Source: Congeria kusceri | Taxonomy: Eukaryota; Mollusca; Bivalvia; Myida; Dreissenidae | NCBI GenBank assembly: GCA_027627225.1 | Contig: CM051026.1 | Span: 6,894,915-6,958,914 of the forward strand | Direction of reading: 5' to 3' | DNA length: 64,000 nucleotides | Shown: piece after piece, positions 34,206 to 45,966 of the stretch | How the letters are laid out: each line of letters begins with the position of its first letter | Numbering within the stretch: position 1 is the stretch's first letter | Program-made: the position numbers and the translations under genes | Notes under the pieces: generated by a model | The model's database searches: none | What the model was told of the DNA's origin: nothing | The model's input: only the letters and a program-made list of their open reading frames with translations

Positions 34206-35930
34206 AATTTTAGCCGAATAATGGCCCTTTGTCATTTTTTCCACTATAGAACATATGAAAATAAATTTGTGGAAGCAAAAATTAGTATTGCCGACACGCC
34301 TTTTGACAGTGTCCAAACGTGTCATGGGGGCACCTGTGTCTTTGACACATCAAGTTGTACAAGGTTTTCAATTTAGAAATTTCTGTTTTCAAGGGTTAAC
34401 TATTAAGTGTCATTTTGGATCTGTGCGTTGCTGCATTTTCCTTTTCCAGTTTGATGCCAGTATTTATTTCCATTTATTTGAGATTCCACAGAATCAAGTT
34501 TTGCCGTTGGTTATGTTTTGTTCTTGTTACAATTTTAAAATTTGATTGGCAGAAAACTTCTGGGTTGGCTGATTATAATGTGCAATGTGATTCTGTTTGC
34601 AAGACTTGCGTTGTTGAAGTGGAAAGACATTTCTGTCTTTTGTTACAAAGATGTTGAAAGAAAACTGTGTCAGCAATTTTTGAAGATAACTTTGATACCT
34701 AATTATCTATATGACTAGTATACAGATATCTGTGTAACTGGAAACATATCTGATGTTTACCCTTGAATCTTTGAATGAATAAGAAACAGGGAGTCAGAAA
34801 ATAGAAGACTTATCAACTGTTATCTTGTTAACCATTTTGAATAAAAAATATGTCGCAGTCATTTTGTGTCAATCCTAGATGTGTATATTAGATTGCCCAT
34901 CAATGTGCATTGCTGTTTGAATATGTTGAGACTAAAAATGTATGGCCATAAAGGAATATCTAAATAACAACAAGTCCAGTTTTTATTTGCGGTTATAGTT
35001 TTGAATTAATACTTGAAAGGAATTAACATTTCATTCAATATGTCTAATGTTTAGAAAGCCGGACTCAGATAGTGTCATTAGTTCAACCGAATTTGTCAGT
35101 AATGTAGAGTAGATAACTTGCCGGTTCTTATTCCAGGGAGAGAACTCTGTTAGACTACTCACACTAAAACTCACACACTGATCTCCTCTGCATTGTTGGT
35201 ATACAGGTATTTGTTGAAGTGAGGATTACTCTAACAAATTAATGATATTTAAATGTTTCTGTACTCATTTTAAAGATGCTAAGTTCTGGTTGTAATAATA
35301 AAACCTGCTTGAAAATGTGTACAAAGTACAGAAGTTTGAACCTGCACACAGTAATTCTGCTGAGTGTTTCTTTCACAAAAGCATTGGCTAATTTTAAGAA
35401 AGTTTGAGCATTACATTGATGTGTGTTTTGTGGCAATGTTGCTGGTGTTTACAAGTTATAGCTTAGTAAATTATATTTATAATTGCAAATTTTATATTTG
35501 TTCATGGTTTTTTTCTACAGTCAGAAACGACGACATACATGTATGTGCTAATTCATTTCTCCTTTGGAGTCTCATTACGTGCACTTGTCATGTTGCTGTT
35601 ACAACTACAGTGTTTTCTCACATTTTGTTTCATTCATTGTTCAGTTTACCCATGTTTAGCTGTTGGCTCAGAGTATTCGTGAACCCTTTTTGGTGAGTTT
35701 GTTACGTTATCTTTATTTGTGGTATATGTGCATATGTCAGATCTTATCTGGAGGGTATTTTAGGCATACGTGATTGGAAAGTGATTATTCGAATAATTTG
35801 GAAATCTGTTTTCTTTGATTTAAGTGATTAAACATGTTTGGATCAACTTAAAGATGCACATAATGTCAGTATTTAGCAGTACAATACTGTATTACAACAT
35901 GTTGAACCAGCCAAATTGACTTTCATAACT
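34206..35930. other. no supported gene
   Basis: Mostly unique-looking AT-rich sequence. Several ORFs of 65-110 codons were examined; none shows a domain, a good splice context or a codon pattern worth calling. Confidence 0.4.
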
Positions 35931-35935
35931 GTTTC

Positions 35936-36102
35936 AATGATGATGGTTATAGTGATGATGGTTATTATGATGATGAGATGGTGATGATGATGGCTCTTAT
36001 CGGGATGATGATTTTGATGAGATGGTGATGCTGATGTTGCTGTTGCTGCTGATAATGATGGTCCTTATCTTGATGATGCTAGTGATGGTGACGAAGATGA
36101 TG
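35936..36102. repeat. degenerate GAT/GAN trinucleotide repeat
   Basis: An imperfect run of GATGATG(A/G)T units, including a CTGATGTTGCTGTTGCTGCTG stretch. It lies directly before the next hairpin-start repeat. Confidence 0.75.
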
Positions 36103-36106
36103 AATT

Positions 36107-37835
36107 TTTAGCTCAACTATTCGAAGAATAGGTGAGCTTTCCTAAAAACCCCAGCGTTAACGTCTGTGTCTGATCTTTGTTAAAGTTTATATTTAAAAGT
36201 TGTGTAACTTCAAGACTACATAAGTTATTCACTTGAAACTTGGAATATACTTTAGTCAGTAACTCCAGCATCTGATGCAGCATTCCCCATAACTCAGTTT
36301 TGTATTTTGACAGAGTTATGCCTCTTTTTCACATAGATTTTCTGGTTCAAGTTTTTATTCAAAAGTCTTCTAACTTCAAAAATACAGAAGTCATTCACTT
36401 CAAACTTGGAATATACCTTTGTCATACACTCCAGCACTAGGTGCAACATTCCCCATAAATCTATTTTGTATTTTGTCAATGTTATGCCCCTTTTTATGCC
36501 CAGGCATCTTGATGCAAGAGGCATATAGTGATTGTCCTGTCCGTCCGTCCCTTCATCCGTCCGTCCTTCTGTCCGTGACGAGGTTTAGTATTTTTTATCA
36601 TTTCGTCTAGCACCAACACGGCTTACTACAACACTTGGATACTTATACAGGTGTTGCTTTTGACCATTCCCTATCCACCCATATCATCCAACCTCACTCT
36701 TAACTTGACCTAATTTTGCACTTAAAATAATTCAAATGGGCTGTTTCTTGGTTAACTAGATTTTACCATTTTGTCTAGCGCCAACACCGCTTGCAACAAC
36801 ACTTGGATATTTACACAGTTGTTTCTTATGACTATTCCACATCCACCCATATCACCCAACCTCACCTTGACCTAATTTGGACTAAGAAATGGGCTATCCA
36901 GCACCAACCGTGGGCATGTGTGTTTATCAGACACAGAATCTTGTTCACATAGATTTTCTGGTTAAAATTTCTATTCAAAAGTCTTATAATTTGAAAACCA
37001 CATAAGTTGTTCACTTGAAACGTGGAATGTACCTTTGTCATCAACTATAACATCAAGTGCAACATTCCCCATAACACAGTTTTGTATTTTAACAGAGTTA
37101 TGCCTCTTTATCACATATATTTTGGGGTTAAAGTTGTTATTCAAATGTCCTGTAAATTTAGAACTTCATAGGTTATTTGATTGAAACTTGGAATAAAGCT
37201 TTGCCCTATACTCCAGCATCAGGGGCAACATTCCCCATAGCTATGTTTATATTTTGGCATAGTTATGTCCCTTTTGCACATAGATTTTCAGATTTAAAAG
37301 TCTTCATTCAGAAGTTTTATAACTTCACAACTTAACAGGGTATTCAATGAAAACTTGGAATATACCTTTGTCATCATTTACATCACCAGGTGCCACAATC
37401 CACATAACCCTGTTTTTTATTTTGACAGAGTTCCCCCCTTTCCAAATAGATTGTAAAGTTAAACAGTGTAAAGTTTTCTTTCAAAAGTCTTATAATTTCT
37501 AAACTACATAAGTTTTTCACTCAAAACTTTACATATATATATTTTAATCAACACCAGCAGCCATTGCAACAATCCCTAGAACTCTGTGTTGAATTTTGAC
37601 AGAGGTATGCCCACTTTTCACATAGATTTTGGGGTTAAAGTTTTTGTTTCAGTTTTATAATTTCTAAACTACATAAGGTATTCACTTGGACCTTGGTATA
37701 AATTGATGAAATAATTCAATAACTCAGCCTTTTATTTCAACAAATGTATGCCCCTTCCACTTGCAAAATATGTACCAGCTGAAATTCTAAGAATAGTCCA
37801 GCGCGCTGTTCTTTGACAGCTCTTGTTTTATTTAC
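36107..37835 (+). repeat. complete AGCTCAACTATTCG element with nested insertion
   Basis: The 5' hairpin AGCTCAACTATTCGAAGAATAGGTGAGCT is clear. Core monomers of about 160-170 bp contain TTATAACTTC, ACTACATAAGTTATTCACTTG, AACTTGGAATATACCTTTGTC and CACATAGATTTT. Near the 3' end, AGAATAGTCCAGCG mirrors the 5' end. It is followed by the hairpin GCGCTGTTCTTTGACAGC and TCTTGTTTT. A second element is inserted at 36496-36945. Confidence 0.75.
36496..36945 (+). mobile_element. 450-bp ATGCCCAGGCATC element inserted in a monomer
   Basis: It starts ATGCCCAGGCATCTTGATGC and AAGAGGCAT (hairpin), then TCCGTCCGTCCC. It has two monomers of about 190 bp (CATTTTGTCTAGC(A/G)CCAACAC, CACTTGGATA, CATATCA(T/C)CCAACCTCAC). 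It ends GTGTTTATCAGACAC (hairpin) and AGAATCTTGTT. Uninterrupted copies of the host monomer read CTTTTTCACATAG. The insertion therefore lies between T and C/T bases with no target duplication longer than TT. Confidence 0.7.
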
Positions 37836-38283
37836 GGTTGTTCCAATAACATGATAAGCATGTTTACACTGATCTTCATCAGATTTGTTTGAAAATTGGA
37901 CAGAATTCTGTCTACAGTAAAATTAAGGTCAACATCAAATATAGATTATTTGGAGTTAACAGCTAGGTCACTAGGTCAAATAAACATGACAAGCTGGTTA
38001 ATACTGGAAGACTCCTGTCCATCATCATCATCATACGAAATATGCCGTTTAAATGTACGTGGCCTTTTTAACCATCCATGACAGGCGTGTAGCAATGGAC
38101 ACTTTTCAGACTGGTATAAAATGTCAATGCATTAGTCATATTATCAGATCTTTTTATATCAGATTAAATCTCCCCTTTAATTCAATTCACTTGGGGAGTC
38201 AAGTATCACTCTCTTTTAGTAACAGGTTTGATTGACATTGTCTTTTTTGAAATTGGTCACTATAGGGGAGAGATTGTGTACCT
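37836..38283. other. no supported gene
   Basis: A short run reading AGGTCACTAGGTCAAATAAACATGACAAGC resembles hairpin-repeat monomers. Otherwise nothing is seen. Confidence 0.4.
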
Positions 38284-38355
38284 GCCAGGTTAGCTCAGTC
38301 GGTAGAGCACTCGCCATGTAAGCGAGAAGTCCCGGGTTCGAGTCCCGGACTGGCT
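38284..38355 (+). tRNA. tRNA-Thr-like SINE head or pseudogene (TGT)
   Basis: GCCAGGTTAGCTCAGTCGG, then a good D arm, an anticodon stem CTCGC/GCGAG with loop CATGTAA (TGT), and a perfect T arm CCGGGTTCGAGTCCCGG. Position 33 is A instead of the invariant T, and the acceptor stem pairs only partly (mismatches at 2-71 and 4-69). A genuine tRNA gene is therefore unlikely. The following TGCACAATGTTCTCACCCTG may be a short SINE body. 38400-39015 shows nothing else. Confidence 0.55.
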
Positions 38356-39015
38356 GCACAATGTTCTCACCCTGTGAAACCATAACAACAAAATGCAGAC
38401 AGAAACTTTGTAATTATGGTATTCTTGACAGAAACGACTGGTTTAATTTTAACATAATTTTGTAGAAATGTTTCTTTGTATATGCTTTCTGAATATAATG
38501 GCAGCATAAACCATATCTGTTATATCTCACAACCAACTTGGCATGCTGCATGGTGTACATGTAAATGTTGCACTATATATAATTGGAATAAAATTTTGTC
38601 TAATCTTGTTTCTTTTATTTTTCACATACTTGACAAAAACAACTTTCAAAAAAGCTTAAATTTTGCATGGCTTAAGAATAGCGTGTATCAGACCAACTGA
38701 GTTAAAAAATAAACTATTTTGGACTATACCACATCAAAATTGATAGAAAATCTGGGCGAAAACAGCTCGTTTAAGCAAGGGAAATAACTCATTTTATCTG
38801 TTTACCAAACTAAACTATGGTTATCTCCATTGCTACCCTTGAGAGATATTTGTGCCACATTCAGAATCCATACCCATGTTAATTGCAATGCAATCATGGT
38901 TCTCCAGTTGTTCATTACCTTTGAGAGTTTGTTGTACAAGCTGTCTATTATAAAGCAAAAACATCATTCTAATAAACTCGGCTCAGGGTTTGAATCTCTT
39001 GTTCAGCATGTGGGT

Positions 39016-42000
39016 TTTTAGTCCCCTACCAGTGTTTCACCGGAGGGGACTATAGGTATGTCCTCCGTCCTTCTGTCAGTCTGCAAAATATTGTTCCTGC
39101 GATAACTCAAAAAGTACTGAAGATACTTCGATGAAACTTGGTATACAGTAAAACCTTGCTAATACGACCACTTGGGGGTCTTAATAACAGTGGTCTTAAT
39201 AGCGGGGTGGTCGTATTATCGAGGTCTGGCAGATCACTGAGTCAGTACATGCATACTTCTGTGTAATTTAAAGTTTTAATGAAAATAATGAATAATAAAT
39301 ATATAACAAAATTTACGAATTGTTTTCAATGGAATGTTTTATTGAATAGAGATTAAGTAACTTATAGTTATGGATACATGTATGAAGTTTACATTAAGTA
39401 GGAAAATAAATAAAACTTGATAAACTTAGCCCATTTAAGGTTCAGCATTCATCAGTGCTACCCACTTACTGCCAGCTAGTGTCAATTAACATAATTCTGA
39501 TACACAGTGGATGTGCTAATCCCTTATCAAAACACGTGTAACATTGTTTTTCACACGCTCCGTTTACACCGCAAAGCATTGTGTTATCTCCATGGCATAT
39601 TTTGTTATTTGATGATGTTTAGTGTCGACCTCCAAATGACACTGGTCGCAATAACGGGGTTATTTTGAGCATTATTTGGTAATGTCGGTCTGGGATAAGT
39701 GGTCGTAATATGGAATAGCGGGGTGCCCGTATAATCGGGGTTTGAGACCATTGAAATATATAGGGAAACAATCCGGTCTTGAAAAAAGTGTCCGCTTTAG
39801 CTGGGTGGTCGTAAACCGTGGTTTTGGTGCACATATAAATGGCAATGTGAGGATAATGCAAAACCTTTTATTTTTCACCAGAGATCAAAGGTCACGTGAA
39901 TGGTACTTAAAATAGAAATAAACTAAATACTGTTATAATTTGAAAAGTGCATAAGATATGACCATGAAACTTGGTACAAAGATTGAACTATAGGTTTGCC
40001 ATCTGTGTGTCTCTCTATCTGTTCATCCGTATGTTTGTCTGTCCGTCTGTCTGTACGTCCCCAAAACGTGGTTCCTGCAATAACTCAAAAAGTACTGAAC
40101 TTATTTCAATGAAACTTGGTATACGTATGAACAGCAATGTGGCAATGTAAGGATTATGCACGACCTTTTTTTTCACCAGAGGTCAAAGGTCACGTGACTG
40201 TTACTAAAAATAGAAATAAACTAAATACTGTAATAATTCGAAATGGACATAAGATATGCCCATGAAACTTGGTACAGAGATTGAAACATTTGTTTGCCAT
40301 CTGTCTGTGTGTCGTTCTGTCTGTTCGTCCGTCCCGAAAACCCGGATCCTGTGATAACTCGGAAAGTACTAGAGACACGTCGATGAACTTTGTATATGTA
40401 GCAACAGCAATGTGAGAATTATGCACAACCTTTTAATTTTCACGAGAGGTTAAAGGTCACATGACTGTTACTAAAAATAGAAATAAACTTAATACTGTAA
40501 TGTTTTGAAAAATGCATAAGATATGATCATGAAACTTCATGAAACTTGGTACACAGATTGGACTATGGGTTTTCCCTTCATCTGTGTGGGTCTGTCTGTC
40601 TGTTTGTCTGTCGGTCTCACTCTGTCTGTCCCAAAACCTGGATCCTGCAATAACTCAAAATGTACTGAAGCTACTTTGATTAAACTTAGTATACATAGAA
40701 AGAGCAAGGTGTCTAAGATCACTTTTGACCCAGATTTTCTTGCGATTATTATGCAGCGGGAAAATTGAATGCCAATAGAATTGGGCAAATTTTCTAATTC
40801 TAGGGAATGCAAACTTCAAACAATGGTTTAACGTATACCAATAACTGTTGCATACTTTTGGGAATGAAAAATTTACATAATTGTTTACATAAGCGGTTAA
40901 AATGAAGTTATAAACATATCTTCAACATATACTTTAGAACTGAGGCTAATTATGAACGTATTTTCTCATTGTATGCCATAAACAGAATGCTATGTTCATT
41001 CACATAACGAAATAACTATTTTGTTTAGCCTACATTTATATAAGCGGTATACGCTCTATAAATAGCAATTGTGCAATGTTCCCATTCTTAAATCTCATTC
41101 ACAATGTTGCCGTTCCATGTAGCCCATTGATTCTAGTGAGTTCATCACATTCCAGAATCAGTAGTGTCATTCTAAAAATAGCGCGCGTATCTAACAACCG
41201 GTGTATAGCTGTGTTAATATACTCGTACATGCATCAATAATAGCATTCAGAGAATCATAAAGCTAACAAATTTAATAAATGGGGAATTTATATTTATAAA
41301 CTTACTGTTAATTTGGATTAAAATTGTGGTTACAAATTTATAAACGATTATTTATAATTGCATCTTTCTATCAACTTCTCAAGTAGATGTTATTTTATCT
41401 ATAAAAAGATGCTACATTTTCTGTAGATAAAATGTTATGAAAGAAGATTCGGAGTACGTCGAATTGTTATTCGCGAAGCATGAATACACACTTTAAAATA
41501 CTAATTATACACAGGAACCCCTGATATATCATATTTCTACTGATATAATTCAAAAATCGCTGAATGTTCCCTGACTATTGCTTTTTATTGGGATACACAG
41601 TATAAATGCTTATTTGACTTCAAATCGTTATTATATTAGATAACTAACATGAATGGTATATTACCGGTACAATAAATAACTATATAGACTCGTCTGATAC
41701 ATAATAATTTTAATTCGTTCCCGAAATTATTTTCTTACATTGTTAAGTTGTTAAATTGACTTGACAAATTCAGATAACAATTATGTTAACCTAAATTATT
41801 TTGGTTATTCATATACCACTGGTGGAAACATGGAGCTTTATGTTGGTTTATTCACAGCATAGATATTAATGATAATTTTATTTAATTTTTAAATTAATAA
41901 ATTTATCTCAAATTAACTTTTGGGTCCGAGAAGTTTTCTTATAGTGTCCGAAAAATCTGGGGTCCAATAAGTCTCCTAATATTGGTGGGGGCCAAAAAAT

Positions 42001-42450
42001 CTGGGGTCTGAGAAGTCACGTAACCAATCATCTTGGCCGTCTGTTTAGGTAATTTTTAAATGACATCTCAATATTAATATCAACGCCGATTGTCTTTTTA
42101 AAGACACTTCTTGTTTTTCACCAGAGGTCAAAGGTCACCTGACTGTTACTTAAAATAGAAATAAACTTAATACTGTAATAATTCGAAAAGAACATAACAT
42201 ATGATCATGAAACTTGGTACACAGAATGGACTATATGATTGCCTTCTGTCAGTTTAGTACTGCAATAACTCAAAAAGTAACTCGAATATCTGGTCAATAT
42301 TATTAAAATAGAAAAAAACAACAACTTAATACTGCAGTGACAAATGGGATTTGAATATGAAACTTTGTACATCAATAAAGGGTGATTTGACAGTATTGCA
42401 CAATGTTTAATTAGTAGGGGTTTTCACCAGTAGAGGACTCCTGTACTGCT
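39016..42450 (+). repeat. TTTTTAGTCCCCTACCAGTG element with nested insertions
   Basis: The 5' end is AGTCCCCTACC..CGGAGGGGACT, a hairpin. Its inverted counterpart (AGGGGTTTTCACCAGTAGAG) appears near 42416-42435. Core monomers contain TCCTGCAATAACTCAAAAAGTACTGAA, GAAACTTGGTATAC and TTCACCAGAGGTCAAAGGTCAC(G/A)TGACTG. A pogo-like MITE lies at 39146-39829. A further foreign stretch of about 1.4 kb ends at about 42115 with TGTCTTTTTAAAGACA and CTTCTTGTT, again the hairpin-plus-TCTTGTT end. Confidence 0.6.
39146..39829. mobile_element. pogo-like MITE with CAGTAAAACC ends
   Basis: 684 bp. Left end CAGTAAAACCTTGCTAATAC, GACCACTT; right end GGGTGGTCGTAAACCGTGG, TTTTGGTG. Internally, GGTCG(T/C)(A/G)ATA and AGCGGGGT are repeated in both senses. 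The left flank is GGTATA and the right flank (C)ACATATAAATGGCAATGTG. Neighbouring monomers read GGTATACRTATGAACAGCAATG, which reconstructs a TA target. Confidence 0.7.
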
Positions 42451-42668
42451 TGCAATGCTGTCAAAGCCTTGTTGATTGTGCTCTGTACGCAATTTCTAAT
42501 TCATTGTCTTGACAGACCTGTTTGAATGAGCTAACAGCCAATTTAATGTAGTATTTTGTACTATACTGTGCAAATGATAAAAGTTTTATTGTAAGAATGC
42601 AACTCTGTACCGTTCATGTGGGATATTTTCTAAGAAGACATGTGTTGTGAACATAAAACAACTTTATT

Positions 42669-43504
42669 ATGCCCTCCTTCGAAGAAGTGGGGGTATCTTG
42701 CTTTACACCTGTCCGTCAATCGGTCGGTCAGTCGGTAGGTGGATCGGTCGGATGGTCGGTCTGTCCGTAATTCATTTGGTTTCCGCACAATATATAGAGA
42801 ACACATTGACCTACGATCATGAAAGTTGGTATGCTGGTTACTTGGGAGGAAAGGAAGACGCCTATACATTTTGAGGTCAACATGTCAAAGGTCAAGGTCA
42901 CCTTTGTTAAAAATAGAAAAACGGTTTCAGCTCAATAACTTGAAAACGCATTGAGATATTTTAATGAAATTTCATACATAAATACCTTATATTGAGACCT
43001 CGCTTGGGATTGCACATGGGGTGGGTGGAGTCAAGGTCAAGGTCACCGTTTCTAAAAATAGAAAAACGGTCTCTGCTCAATAACGTGAGAATGCATCCAG
43101 ATTTTGTAATGAAACTTCATACATAGATACCTAATATCGATACCTCGCTTGGGATTGCATATGGGGTGGGTGGGGTCAAGGTCACCATTGCTACAAATAG
43201 AAAAACGGTTTCCGCTGAATACCTTGAGAACGCATCGAGATATTTAAATGAAACTTCATATATAGATACCTTATATTGAGACCTCTCTTGTGATTTCATA
43301 TGGGGTGGGTGGGGTCGAGGTCAAGGTCACCATTAATAAAAATAGAAAAACGCATCGAGAAATTTTAATGAAACTTCATAAATAGATACTGTATATCAAG
43401 ACCTCGCTTGGGATATGATATTAAACAAATTTCTTAACAATTGCACATATTCACAACTTGGCTGCAAGTCGGGGGGCATACATGTTTTACAAACATCTCT
43501 TGTT
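42669..43504 (+). repeat. complete ATGCCCTCCTTCGAAGAAG element with repeat A core
   Basis: The 5' hairpin ATGCCCTCCTTCGAAGAAGTGGGGGTAT and a CGGTCGGTCAGTCGG tract are followed by four repeat A monomers (CAATAACTTGA, GAGACCTCGCTTGGGATTGC, GGGTGGGTGGGGTCAAGGTCA). The end GGGGGGCATACATG mirrors the start and is followed by ATGTTTTACAAACAT (hairpin) and CTCTTGTT. Confidence 0.75.
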
Positions 43505-43606
43505 AAATTTGATTTAAGTCAGAAGCAGCATGTCATACACTTTCCACAGCAGCACAGAAGTATGGAAGTCGTACATCAAAGAGGCGTACATGTCCACCGA
43601 TGTCAT

Positions 43607-43879
43607 TTAACTGAGTGCCTTTGCAAGCTTTAGTCTAGCTTGAAGGGCGTTACGGAACTTTGTTTTGTTCTGAATGCTAGGCATTGGACACTGGAGTTTG
43701 TCATCTAAAACTGTTGGCGTGATCCTCAAATACTGTTGGATCCACAATCGATGATGTCTTCTTCTCCGTGTCAGGTGAGATGCCAAGAAAAGCATGACAT
43801 CAAGGGCAATGTGAATGCACCTAAAGATCCATTGTTGGGCTAGCAACTGATTATAAGATTGTAATTTGGCGTCGTTCAT
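43607..43879 (-). CDS. small hypothetical protein, possibly a transposase N-terminal exon
   Basis: A 90-codon reverse-strand ORF from ATG has balanced composition: MNDAKLQSYNQLLAQQWIF, then RRRRHHRLWIQQYLRI, then KTKFRNALQARLKLAKALS. The basic cluster before LWIQQYL recalls the RRRxxWxxPW region of PIF/Harbinger proteins, but this is weak. An ATGGGCGGAGC GC box lies about 240 bp upstream on the minus strand and the intervening DNA is CpG-rich, as expected for a promoter. No continuation exon was found. It may be a host gene, a first exon or a transposon remnant. Confidence 0.3.
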   Translation of the reverse strand: MNDAKLQSYNQLLAQQWIFRCIHIALDVMLFLASHLTRRRRHHRLWIQQYLRITPTVLDDKLQCPMPSIQNKTKFRNALQARLKLAKALS

Positions 43880-45218
43880 ATACCCCGAACTTCAGATCGG
43901 CAACATTTCAGCATTCTGTCGAAAAAAGTCGGCAACTATTCAGCATGTTCTGCGATGTTGCCGCAACCTTTCCTTACGATCGGGAAACATTTGGGAGCTA
44001 ATTCCAGAACTGTCGGCATTCTTTCGCGTTGCATTCGGTGACTTTGGATAGGTTTTGGTATTTTACTGCAACCTGTCATATGCCACTCCACGAATACATG
44101 CCGAACAAGCACGATGGCTAAGCTCCGCCCATTTTGTTCCCAATGGTTCCCTAAACTAGCAGGTTTTTATCGGCAACCCGTACGCAAAGCATCGGGACTG
44201 TAGTGGACGGCAGGCTTTAGTCACACTTTTGGGGTCAATCATGGGCGACGACTTTTACTCATATCAGTATGTATCATATCACATGATACAAATTATTTGT
44301 TTGAATATATATTAATATTTTATTTAATAAACAATAGATTTTTGCAAGACTTGATGTGACAAATGGATTTGTGTTCAATTAATGAGCATTCTTTACAGAG
44401 AAATCAAAGAAATCAAACCACGCTTGAAAGAAATCTACAATGCTGTCCTACTACATCATATATAATTGAATTTTGAACAGTCAAGCATTTGTAACCAATT
44501 ATAATTTTTTTTTTCATTTAAATAATTGGGACTATTTTCTGGGTATTTTCACATATATTTGATTGGATAATTATGTAGCCCAAAAGTTGCCTGAGCTTTG
44601 TTGTTATGGAAAAAAAAACTGTTTGCAAAATAATGCTGACATATAACGATACATTTTGTGGCAGTATTGTGACCAACAAAGTTAGGGTGAAGTATTTCCA
44701 CTATGTGTGATACACGGGTCCATATAGTGGCCAAAATACATTGTGTATACATATGTGTACCTATACAGCATAATATGTTGCGTATAAGTCATGCATACAT
44801 TTGATTAGTTGGCACACATTGAGAAAACCTTAAGTTTACGCTTGTTTGATGAATTATATAATCGTTATATTCTACACAAAACTTTTCCAAGTACAGTTTG
44901 TTCTAATTTCAATCGCTACACACATTGCTGTGGGTATTAATAATTTCAAAATGCGTTTGGTTTCATATAACAACATCGTAAAAATATATAAATTTGAAAT
45001 GAATTATTTGTTGCATGTGAATAAACTAGTTTCTGTAAACAGTTGTGCTACAGCTGATGCTGAACAGCATTGAAAGTGTTCATGTACACCTAGTGTAAAT
45101 ATACTAAGGGATACAAATATCACTCTGATAATTGTCCTTTTTATTAATGTTTCGGCATTGCGCCTTTCTCAAAATATGGAAAATTATTTAAAAACTACAT
45201 TTGTATGTCTCATCATCA
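43880..45218. other. no supported gene
   Basis: 43880-44230 is CpG-rich and contains several TTGCCG(A/C)C / TCGGCAAC repeats. Beyond that it is AT-rich with no element ends recognised. Confidence 0.4.
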
Positions 45219-45760
45219 ACATCATCAATACAATCAACATCCATCAATACAATCAATATCCATAAATACAATCAACATCCATCAATACAATCAACATCCA
45301 TCAATACAATCAACATCCATCAATACAATCAACATCCATCAATGCAATCAACATCCATCAATACAATCAACATCCATCAATACAATCAACATCCATCAAT
45401 ACAATCAACATCCATCAATACAATCAACATCCTTTAATACAATCAACATCCATCAATACAATCAACATCCATCAATACAATCAACATCATCAATACAATC
45501 AACATCCATCAATACAATCAACATCCATCAATACAATCAACATCCATCAATACAATCAACATCCATCAATACAACCAACATCCATCAATACAATCAACAT
45601 CCATCAATACAATCAACATCCATCAATACAATCAACATCCATCAATACAATCAACATCCATCAATACAATCAACAATCAACATCCATCAATACAATCAAC
45701 ATCCATCAATACAATCAACATCCATCAATACAATCAACATCCATCAATACAATCACCATC
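45219..45760. repeat. 19-bp minisatellite, about 28 copies
   Basis: The unit ATCCATCAATACAATCAAC repeats almost perfectly, with a few one-base variants and two shortened units. Because 19 is not a multiple of three, the long ORF through it cycles through three frames (SINTIN, HQYNQH, PSIQST); it is a by-product, not a gene. Confidence 0.95.
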
Positions 45761-45966
45761 TTCATCACCACTACCATTTTACTAGTAGTTCTTAGTTCAA
45801 TATATTGGTCATACCACTAATACTGTACGTATTAGCTACATATTTTAAGGAAATAGTATATACTTTATTGAATAGTGGATGAAAACTGAAATTAGAGTGG
45901 TCATTAAGGCAGACAGATATGTAGCAGTTTTGTGATTGGGCAAAGATGGGTACAATATTTATAGTA

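Noticed and set aside
33859..34325. Reverse-strand ORFs of 90 and 109 codons with HTLDTARIPLRSP repeats
   Set aside because: They run through the 38-bp tandem repeat; the repeated peptide is a by-product.
38284..38355. Functional tRNA-Thr(TGT) gene
   Set aside because: Position 33 is A rather than T and the acceptor stem has mismatches. It is more likely a SINE head or pseudogene.
45205..45795. 196-codon ORF rich in HQYNQHPSIQST
   Set aside because: It is a read-through of the 19-bp minisatellite. The peptide period of 19 residues is just three DNA units, and a parallel ORF in another frame is equally open.
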